A DNA stretch of 50,976 bases. Origin: Arenibacter hampyeongensis (GTDB taxonomy: Bacteria > Bacteroidota > Bacteroidia > Flavobacteriales > Flavobacteriaceae). Within the stretch, counting starts at the first letter, position 1, and every line of letters begins with the position of its first letter. The notes beneath the pieces are model-generated. The model saw nothing but the letters and a program-made list of their open reading frames with translations. It was not told the DNA's origin and did not search any database. Shown here piece after piece: positions 45,056 to 50,976 of the stretch. A program made the position numbers and the translations under genes. The stretch is taken from the NCBI RefSeq assembly GCF_002909255.1, contig NZ_PIOB01000015.1, forward strand, positions 1 to 50,976, written 5' to 3'.

Positions 45056-46066
45056 TTACCATCTAATTATGACACTGCCCCAAGTAAAGCCACTTCCAAA
45101 AGCGGCCAAGACAATCAAATCTCCCGATTTAATTTTACCCATCTCCCAAGCTTCTGTTAAGGCAATAGGTATCGAGGCTGCAGTAGTATTCCCATATTTC
45201 ATAATATTATTAAAAACCTGATCATCACTTAGACCAAACTTCTTTTGTATAAATTGGGATATTCTAAGGTTGGCCTGATGAGGAACCAACATATCTATAT
45301 CTTTTGCCTCCAAATTATTAGCTTTTAACCCCTCAACGATCACTTCACTAAACCGGACCACGGCATTTTTAAAAACAAATTGTCCGTTCATGTATGGAAA
45401 ATATGATTCATCGTTGGGGTCATTATCCTCCAAAATGTCATTGACCCAACGCTTCCCCATCCCAGGTGCAATCAATGATAGCTCCTCCGCATGTTGACCT
45501 TCGGAATGCAAATGGGTGGATAGTATTCCTTTGGTGGTATCTTCCTCCCTGCTGACGATTGCCGCTCCTGCACCGTCACCAAAAATCACCGAAACCCCCC
45601 TACCCCTTGTGGTCATATCCAGTCCGTGGGAATGTAGTTCGGACCCTATAACCAACACATTTTTATACATACCGGTTTTTATGTATTGGTCTGCGACCGA
45701 TAGGGCATATACAAAACCGGAACACTGATTTCTCACATCCAAAGCTCCAACTGTTTTTATTCCCAAATCCCGCTGTACCAAAACCCCTGGACCAGGGAAA
45801 TAATAATCGGGACTTAATGTTGCAAAGACAATAAAATCGATATCATTTTTATCTATCCCTGACCGATCAATGGCAATTTGGGCCGCTTTCACCCCCATGG
45901 TGGTCGTGGTATCCCCATCACCTTTTACCACATGCCTTCTTTCCTTGATGCCAGTCCGTTCTTGGATCCAGGCATCGTTGGTATCCATTTTTTTGGATAA
46001 ATCGTCGTTGGTGACCACATTGTCAGGCACATAAAAGCCCAAACCTGTTATTTTTGAATTGAACAT
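45056..46066 (-). CDS. fabH: FabH-like 3-oxoacyl-ACP synthase III
   Basis: A 336-residue thiolase-fold condensing enzyme: catalytic Cys115 (VRNQCSGFVYAL), His in VPHQANLRIS, Asn in YGNTTAASIPIAL. KAS III starts fatty acid synthesis by condensing acyl-CoA with malonyl-ACP; Bacteroidota often have several copies, some with other roles (e.g. secondary metabolites). No other fab gene is nearby, so this may not be the primary initiation enzyme. Stand-alone gene with its own terminator. Confidence 0.92.
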   Translation of the reverse strand: MFNSKITGLGFYVPDNVVTNDDLSKKMDTNDAWIQERTGIKERRHVVKGDGDTTTTMGVKAAQIAIDRSGIDKNDIDFIVFATLSPDYYFPGPGVLVQRDLGIKTVGALDVRNQCSGFVYALSVADQYIKTGMYKNVLVIGSELHSHGLDMTTRGRGVSVIFGDGAGAAIVSREEDTTKGILSTHLHSEGQHAEELSLIAPGMGKRWVNDILEDNDPNDESYFPYMNGQFVFKNAVVRFSEVIVEGLKANNLEAKDIDMLVPHQANLRISQFIQKKFGLSDDQVFNNIMKYGNTTAASIPIALTEAWEMGKIKSGDLIVLAAFGSGFTWGSVIIRW

Positions 46067-46235
46067 GCGTTGGATAATTTAATTTTTAATTGACGTGGGT
46101 TATCCCACACCTTTTACATTAATATAAAATCTAAAATATGAGAAATAAATTTGGTGACACCTAATATAGACAAAAATATACGGTTACGTACTGATAATAA
46201 TCATATAGCCTATTCCTTAAATTATAAATTACCTT

Positions 46236-46312
46236 CTGACAAAGAACCCATGCAATCCCATTTAAAGAATGTCAGTTTGTCACCTTGACTAACAATGGTA
46301 TTTTTTTTGACA
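46236..46312 (+). promoter_or_regulatory. TGTCA/TGACA cluster upstream of htpG
   Basis: TGACA at 46237-46241, TGTCA at 46270-46274 and 46278-46282, TTGAC at 46285-46289, TGACA at 46308-46312, in the 110 nt before htpG. CTGACA and TGTCAG form an inverted repeat. No CIRCE element is present. Possible heat-shock control region. Confidence 0.45.
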
Positions 46313-46345
46313 GTGATAAGTCGTAAACTTAAAAAAATTAGAAGT

Positions 46346-48232
46346 ATGGCCACAGGCAAGATTAATGTTTCAGTAGAAAACATATTTCCGCTCATAAAAA
46401 AATTCTTATACAGCGATCATGAAATATTTTTACGGGAGCTAATTTCGAATGCAACAGATGCAACATTAAAGCTTAAACACATAACTACAATTGGGGAAGC
46501 CAAAATTGATTATGGAAACCCTTTAATTGAAGTAAAGATCGATAAGGAAGGAAAGAAAATCCATGTTATTGATCAGGGTGTAGGTATGACCGAGGAGGAA
46601 GTACAAAAATACATCAACGAAATTGCGTTTTCAGGGGCTGAAGAATTCTTGGACAAATACAAAGATTCGGCCAAGGACTCCGGTATCATTGGCCACTTTG
46701 GCCTAGGGTTCTATTCGGCATTCATGGTTGCATCCAAAGTAGAGATTATCACCAAGAGTTATAAAGATGAACCTGCAGCACACTGGGCTTGTGATGGATC
46801 CCCTAATTTTACCCTTAAAAAGGCTAAAAAAACAACTCGTGGTACGGAAATAATTCTCCACATCGCCGATGACTCCACAGAGTTTTTGGAAGAAGGAAAA
46901 ATTGGCAATTTGCTTAGAAAGTACAACAAGTTCATGCCTATTCCCATAAAATTCGGAACTACAACCGAGACCCTTCCCAAACCGGAAGGCGCAAAGGAAG
47001 AAGATCCAGCACCAACAAAGGAGGCAGACAATATAATTAACAATCCCAATCCCGCTTGGACAAAACAGCCAACAGAATTATCGGATGAGGATTATAAGGG
47101 ATTCTATAGGGAACTTTATCCCATGCAATTTGAGGAGCCTTTGTTCCATATACACTTGAACGTAGATTATCCGTTTAATCTAACCGGAATATTGTATTTC
47201 CCTAAATTGACCAACGATCTAAATACGCAAAAAGATAGAATTCAATTATACCAAAATCAAGTTTTTGTCACTGATAATGTAGAGGGAATTGTTCCCGAAT
47301 TTTTGACAATGCTTAGAGGGGTCATAGATTCTCCGGACATTCCATTGAATGTTTCCCGTTCTTACTTACAGGCCGATGGCGCGGTAAAGAAAATATCGAC
47401 CTATATCACCCGTAAGGTGGCCGATAAATTAAGCTCCCTTTTTAAAAATAGCAGGGAGGATTTTGAAGCTAAATGGAACGACATTAAAATCGTTATTGAA
47501 TACGGAATGCTTTCAGAAGACAAATTCTTTGAAAAAGCGGACAAATTTGCCTTATACCCTACAGTAGATGGGGCTTATTATACTTTTGAGGAACTACAAG
47601 AGAAATTAAAGGCCAATCAAACCGACAAGGATGATAAATTGGTATTGCTTTATGCCTCCAACAAGGAGGAGCAACACAGTTATATTGAAGCAGCCAAGGC
47701 AAAAGGTTTTGAGGTATTATTGTTGGATTCCCCTATAGTATCGCACCTAATGCAAAAATTGGAAACCTCCAAAGAGAAAATTTCCTTTGCACGTGTAGAT
47801 GCAGACCATTTGGACAATTTGATTAAAAAAGAGGATACCCAAATTTCCAAGTTATCCGATGAGGAAAAAGAGACCTTAAAAACAGATATTGAGACTGCAA
47901 TCAACAATAAAAGCTACACCATTCAATTGGAAGCCATGGATAGCAGCTCTTCTCCATTTATTATTACAGAACCGGAGTTTATGCGCCGTATGAAAGAAAT
48001 GCAGCAATCCGGTGGCGGTGGAATGTTCGGTATGGGAAATATGCCGGAAATGTACAATTTGGTAGTGAATACAAACCACGAATTGGTTTCGGAAATCCTA
48101 AACACAAAGACCGCCAAAAAGAAGGAGCGACTTATTAATCAGTCCCTAGATTTGGCACGTTTGTCCAAAGGACTTTTAAAAGGCGAGGAACTTACCAAGT
48201 TCATCAAAAGAAGTTATGAAATGGTCAAATAA
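46346..48232 (+). CDS. htpG: Chaperone HtpG (Hsp90)
   Basis: The bacterial Hsp90: an ATP-driven dimeric chaperone. The 628-residue chain has the GHKL ATPase domain (LIRELISNATDA-like LRELISNATDATLKL, DQGVGMTEEEVQKYI, IGHFGLGFYSAFMVA), middle domain and C-terminal dimerisation domain. Start at ATG 46346 (MATGKINVS). The upstream region has a cluster of TGACA/TGTCA elements (46237-46312). Followed by a terminator. Confidence 0.96.
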   Translation: MATGKINVSVENIFPLIKKFLYSDHEIFLRELISNATDATLKLKHITTIGEAKIDYGNPLIEVKIDKEGKKIHVIDQGVGMTEEEVQKYINEIAFSGAEEFLDKYKDSAKDSGIIGHFGLGFYSAFMVASKVEIITKSYKDEPAAHWACDGSPNFTLKKAKKTTRGTEIILHIADDSTEFLEEGKIGNLLRKYNKFMPIPIKFGTTTETLPKPEGAKEEDPAPTKEADNIINNPNPAWTKQPTELSDEDYKGFYRELYPMQFEEPLFHIHLNVDYPFNLTGILYFPKLTNDLNTQKDRIQLYQNQVFVTDNVEGIVPEFLTMLRGVIDSPDIPLNVSRSYLQADGAVKKISTYITRKVADKLSSLFKNSREDFEAKWNDIKIVIEYGMLSEDKFFEKADKFALYPTVDGAYYTFEELQEKLKANQTDKDDKLVLLYASNKEEQHSYIEAAKAKGFEVLLLDSPIVSHLMQKLETSKEKISFARVDADHLDNLIKKEDTQISKLSDEEKETLKTDIETAINNKSYTIQLEAMDSSSSPFIITEPEFMRRMKEMQQSGGGGMFGMGNMPEMYNLVVNTNHELVSEILNTKTAKKKERLINQSLDLARLSKGLLKGEELTKFIKRSYEMVK

Positions 48233-48251
48233 TCATTTTTAGCAAACAATT

Positions 48252-48287
48252 AAGAGGCTGAATTACTTAGATAATTCAGCCTCTTTT
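48252..48287 (+). terminator. Terminator after htpG
   Basis: AAGAGGCTGAATTA - CTTAGA - TAATTCAGCCTCTT: fourteen perfect pairs, then TTT. Confidence 0.9.
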
Positions 48288-48304
48288 ATTTATATCTTTA
48301 CCAA

Positions 48305-48664
48305 ATGGACTACCCTTGGCACCTTTACCTTTTAGGATCAATATATGTATTTGCCGGTATCATGCATTTTATTGTTCCCAAAGTATATATGCGAATAATG
48401 CCTAGGTACTTGCCAAATCATAAACTATTGGTTAATCTCAGCGGCCTGGCCGAAATTCTTTTGGGCCTAGGACTTTGCTTCCCAGAAACCAAGAATATTT
48501 CCATTATCGGCATCATATTAATGTTGACCGTGTTTCTATTGGTGCACTTTTATATGTTAAGGGGCAAAAAGGAAGGGGCAGGAATACCAAAATGGATTTT
48601 ACTCTTTAGAATCCCACTTCAATTTGTGCTAATGTACTGGGCGTATTCCTATCTCGGAATGTAA
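48305..48664 (+). CDS. DoxX-family membrane protein
   Basis: A 119-residue inner-membrane protein with four membrane segments (LYLLGSIYVFAGIMHFIVP, LVNLSGLAEILLGLGLCF, IIGIILMLTVFLLVHFYML, FVLMYWAYSYLGM), the DoxX/DoxD fold. Function in this group is unknown. Confidence 0.85.
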   Translation: MDYPWHLYLLGSIYVFAGIMHFIVPKVYMRIMPRYLPNHKLLVNLSGLAEILLGLGLCFPETKNISIIGIILMLTVFLLVHFYMLRGKKEGAGIPKWILLFRIPLQFVLMYWAYSYLGM

Positions 48665-48673
48665 TAAGTAGTA

Positions 48674-49087
48674 TTATGGCCGTTCATCCAAATATTTCTT
48701 TAAAACGAATATTTGAACGTAAAGAAATAAGGTAAATGCCAAAATACCGTATACCAAAGTATCCGATAGGAACATAGTGGGCAACCTATCTAAAATATCA
48801 GGAAATTGAAATTCCGGCAATTCAATATTATCGTACCACATGCCAACTTCGATGGAATCTTCCATTAAAAACGAGAACAAAAAGACACATAAAAGGCCTA
48901 AACCCAAGATTCCCCAAACTTTTCTGGAAATCAGCGGTACATATGTAGTAATACTTCGGTTTCTGGCAACTTCGATCTGGGACATTACTTTTGAAGTAAA
49001 ATCCAACGAAGTAACGTTCAAGGTTTTATCCTGGAAAACTTTACCTGCCAATTTATCAAGTTCCCTTTCCAGCGCTTCATCTTTCAT
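48674..49087 (-). CDS. Two-TM protein paired with the ECF sigma factor (putative anti-sigma)
   Basis: A 137-residue protein with a cytoplasmic N-terminal helix region (1-55) and two membrane segments (57-75, 109-128). It begins 11 nt inside the sigma gene and is transcribed after it, the usual place for an anti-sigma factor. It has no HxxxCxxC zinc-binding motif, so it would be a non-canonical type. Unnamed; the role is inferred from position only. Confidence 0.65.
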   Translation of the reverse strand: MKDEALERELDKLAGKVFQDKTLNVTSLDFTSKVMSQIEVARNRSITTYVPLISRKVWGILGLGLLCVFLFSFLMEDSIEVGMWYDNIELPEFQFPDILDRLPTMFLSDTLVYGILAFTLFLYVQIFVLKKYLDERP

Positions 49088-49658
49088 AGCTCTCTATTAT
49101 TTCAGGTTCCAAATTCTTCTTTAAAATGGTCGCCAATTTTTTTCTCCCCCTAAACAACTTAACTTTTACATTGGCCTCTGTAAGCCCAACTATTTTAGAA
49201 ATCTCCGATACTGACCTTTCATCAAAATAAAACAAGGTCAATAAAAAACTATCTTCACTAGGCAATACCTCCAAACATTCATGAATGACCTTCTTTTGCT
49301 CCTGCACTTCCATATTATCCAGAGCAGTGTCCAAATTTTTTATTTGGTGTACCGTAAACTCATCTATCTGCATTAAGGGCTGCTCCTTTCTATTCTTCCT
49401 TAATCTATCCAAGCAAGTATTATACCCTATCCTATATATCCAAGTGGAAAACTTGGAGTCACCTCTAAACTTATTTATGGATTGAAAAATCTTAACAAAT
49501 GTGTCTTGGGCAACCTCTTCCGCTTCCTCCCTATTTTTCAACATCCGTAAAGCCAATAGAAATACCAAATCCTTGTAGCGATCCACCAACAGCGCAAAAC
49601 TATTGGAATCACCACTTAAAATCCGGTCTATAATTTGTTGGTCGTCGTTTGTGGACAT
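49077..49658 (-). CDS. ECF RNA polymerase sigma factor
   Basis: A 193-residue ECF sigma factor that directs RNA polymerase to a small set of promoters. Region 2: LVDRYKDLVFLLALRMLKN, EEVAQDTFVKIF, FRGDSKFSTWIYRIGYNTC. Region 4: SFLLTLFYFDERSVSEISKIVGL...KVKLFRGRKKL. Start at ATG 49658 (MSTNDDQQII); the longer frame to 49739 overlaps a promoter of its own type at 49669-49695. Its last 11 nt overlap the putative anti-sigma. Confidence 0.94.
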   Translation of the reverse strand: MSTNDDQQIIDRILSGDSNSFALLVDRYKDLVFLLALRMLKNREEAEEVAQDTFVKIFQSINKFRGDSKFSTWIYRIGYNTCLDRLRKNRKEQPLMQIDEFTVHQIKNLDTALDNMEVQEQKKVIHECLEVLPSEDSFLLTLFYFDERSVSEISKIVGLTEANVKVKLFRGRKKLATILKKNLEPEIIESYER

Positions 49659-49668
49659 TTGCACATAT

Positions 49669-49695
49669 GACGAACCTATGTTGTTTTGGGTTACA
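49669..49695 (-). promoter_or_regulatory. ECF-type promoter of the sigma gene
   Basis: On the minus strand: TGTAACC (complement of 49689-49695), a 16-nt spacer, CGTC (complement of 49669-49672). Transcription would begin only a few nt before ATG 49658. Same form as 49725-49751 on the opposite strand. Confidence 0.7.
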
Positions 49696-49724
49696 TAAAC
49701 TTTAAAAAAATAATCAAAAAAAAT

Positions 49725-49751
49725 TGTAACCATCCGCAAAATTGTTACGTC
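49725..49751 (+). promoter_or_regulatory. ECF-type promoter of the DUF6249 gene
   Basis: TGTAACC at 49725-49731, a 16-nt spacer, CGTC at 49748-49751, followed by CTACATAGG; about 45 nt upstream of ATG 49796. Confidence 0.7.
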
Positions 49752-49795
49752 CTACATAGGAACCCATTAAAATTAATCAATTAAAATTTAAAAAA

Positions 49796-50152
49796 ATGAT
49801 TGGACCAGGAACAGTTTTTATAAGTCTATTTATTGCTATTTTCGGAATTGCCTACCTTTATTTTTCAACTCGAAACAAGGAACGTTTGGCCCTTATAGAA
49901 AAGGGGGCGGACGCAAGTATTTTTGTAAGAGGGAAAAGAGAAAAAGCTGCGCCTATTTGGAAGATTCTAATTCTTAACCTAGCCTTATTGCTAATGGGAA
50001 TCGGATTGGGGATAATTGTGGCAGGTATTTTATCCGATGCCTTAAATATCCGGGAACAAATAGCCTTCCCTGGCAGTATTTTTCTATTGGCAGGGACAGC
50101 ACTTTTTGTTGGCTTTAAATTGACCAAGAACCTCGATAAGGAAGATAATTAG
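49796..50152 (+). CDS. DUF6249 membrane protein
   Basis: A 118-residue protein with three membrane segments (about 7-26, 53-75, 91-110) and the family block STRNKERLALIEKGADASIFV between the first two. Family function unknown, but it is usually found next to a sigma factor, as here. Its promoter matches the sigma factor's own, so the sigma factor probably controls it. Confidence 0.85.
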   Translation: MIGPGTVFISLFIAIFGIAYLYFSTRNKERLALIEKGADASIFVRGKREKAAPIWKILILNLALLLMGIGLGIIVAGILSDALNIREQIAFPGSIFLLAGTALFVGFKLTKNLDKEDN

Positions 50153-50218
50153 ATATTCATTTCAAAAATAAAATAGGCCAGTGTATTAATATATAGTGGT
50201 TTATTTTATTTTTATATT

Positions 50219-50854
50219 ATGAAAGTCATCTCCACCAATATTGGAACAGCCACAACCTTTCTTTGGAATGGAAAGGAAGAGCAAACTGGAATATTCAAAT
50301 ACCCAACCGATGAAGCTCTATTTCTCGGTAAAACAGAGGTTCTGAAAGATACCGTTATAGACCGTGAGCACCATGCAGGAATAAATAAAGCTTGCTATCT
50401 TTTTGCCTCCGATCGCTATTCCTATTGGAGACAATTGTATCCGGAACTGGAATGGGACTGGGGAATGTTTGGCGAAAACATCACTGTGGACGGTTTGGAT
50501 GAGTCCAAAATGAGAATCGGTGATATTTATAGAATTGGAAGCGCCTTGGTACAGGTTTCTCAACCTAGGGAACCTTGTTATAAGCTGGGAGTACGTTTTA
50601 ATAATGCGAAAATTTTAAAACAATATGTAGATTACGGATATTCTGGCACCTATGTCCGTATTTTGGAAGAAGGCTATGTAAAAAAAGAGGACCAATTAAT
50701 TTTGGCAGAAAGATCTGAAAATACCCTAACAGTTAGAGAATGCTTTCAAATAATTCTTTCAAAAGAAAAAGACCCCATCATATTACAAAAAGCGATAAAT
50801 AACCCTTCCTTGCCCGAATACAAAAGAGAGCGACTTAGGAAGTATGTAGGGTAG
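50219..50854 (+). CDS. MOSC-domain protein (YiiM-like)
   Basis: A 211-residue MOSC-domain protein. The conserved cysteine lies in QPREPCYKLGVRF, with GMFGENITVDGL before it and a 3-alpha-type C-terminal tail (LPEYKRERLRKYVG). YiiM-like proteins reduce N-hydroxylated compounds using the molybdenum cofactor. A terminator follows. Confidence 0.9.
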   Translation: MKVISTNIGTATTFLWNGKEEQTGIFKYPTDEALFLGKTEVLKDTVIDREHHAGINKACYLFASDRYSYWRQLYPELEWDWGMFGENITVDGLDESKMRIGDIYRIGSALVQVSQPREPCYKLGVRFNNAKILKQYVDYGYSGTYVRILEEGYVKKEDQLILAERSENTLTVRECFQIILSKEKDPIILQKAINNPSLPEYKRERLRKYVG

Positions 50855-50887
50855 AAAATTAAAACAGGGGCCAAATGGCCAGTCATG

Positions 50888-50917
50888 GTCGGAAGATTTT
50901 TTCTTCCGACTTTTTTT
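50888..50917 (+). terminator. Terminator after MOSC gene
   Basis: GTCGGAAGA - TTTTT - TCTTCCGAC: nine perfect pairs, then T7. Confidence 0.9.
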
Positions 50918-50976
50918 GTTTTTTACATCCCCATAATTTTTGGTCAACTGATTGATTTTCAGGCATTTAACTTGTT

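Noticed and set aside
44991..45221. 76-codon frame reading into the FabH 3' end
   Set aside because: Begins inside the terminator hairpin and runs antisense to conserved FabH sequence.
46067..46345. CIRCE element before htpG
   Set aside because: No TTAGCACTC-N9-GAGTGCTAA-type inverted repeat is present.
1..50976. CRISPR array, insertion sequence, prophage or integron
   Set aside because: No regularly spaced direct repeats, transposase, integrase or phage genes seen on either strand; all regions are accounted for by housekeeping genes or short intergenic gaps.

Overview
This is a 51-kb stretch of a Bacteroidota chromosome, almost certainly from the family Flavobacteriaceae (a marine genus near Maribacter, Arenibacter or Zobellia is a guess). 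Evidence: the DNA is AT-rich; promoters have the Bacteroidota form TTG-N19/20-TAnnTTTG; there is a split transketolase, an rpmB-rpmG-DUF4295-ftsY cluster, a crtI-crtB-crtZ carotenoid cluster (typical of yellow flavobacteria), a MarR-free housekeeping layout, and an ECF sigma factor next to a DUF6249 gene. I saw no insertion sequence, prophage, CRISPR array, toxin or defence module. The region reads as ordinary, vertically inherited core genome with a few unusual genes.

Layout. 1-676: non-coding; two tandem minus-strand promoters and a leader that probably serve an rRNA operon beyond the left edge. 677-4021: translation operon thrS-infC-rpmI-rplT, with an infC that seems to start on a non-AUG codon. 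4071-7094: EF-hand protein, YjbQ, a HAD phosphatase, and a secreted protein often labelled asparagine synthetase B. 7273-13082 (minus): dnaB, accA, then the tgt - LptF/G permease - EamA transporter operon. 13250-15087: two-gene transketolase. 15320-18933: a beta-barrel protein, an FKBP lipoprotein with calcium-repeat tail, S4 protein, TPMT-like methyltransferase, phosphoribosyltransferase, aroK. 19070-19338: tRNA-Lys(TTT) and tRNA-Leu(GAG).

19522-22302: carotenoid genes crtI-crtB-crtZ (phytoene synthesis, desaturation, ring hydroxylation; the cyclase is not here). 22310-23441: twin TlpA-like thioredoxins, one of which has no cysteine at all. 23519-29276 (minus): aconitase, MoxR ATPase, and two periplasmic PpiC/SurA-type folding factors. 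29394-37916: small hypothetical, serine hydrolases, SRPBCC protein, EamA transporter, TIM-barrel protein, rimO, alpha/beta hydrolase, ftsY. 38008-41758 (minus): DUF4295, rpmG, rpmB, cinA, an orphan Hpt protein, FAH-family hydrolase and a DEDDh exonuclease. 42034-46066: lipoyl E2 acyltransferase, recR, a 0.85-kb gene-free interval with dyads, and a FabH-like enzyme. 46346-50854: htpG, a DoxX protein, a putative anti-sigma, ECF sigma factor, DUF6249 membrane protein and MOSC protein.

The most informative observations are (i) the ECF sigma factor flanked by two divergent promoters of identical form (TGTAACC-N16-CGTC), one in front of itself and one in front of the DUF6249 gene, which defines a self-contained regulon; (ii) the cysteine-free TlpA twin; (iii) the non-AUG infC start; (iv) the tandem rRNA-type promoters at the left edge; and (v) the operator-like dyad in the 0.85-kb gene-free interval. 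I did not find a clear, previously undescribed multi-gene system.
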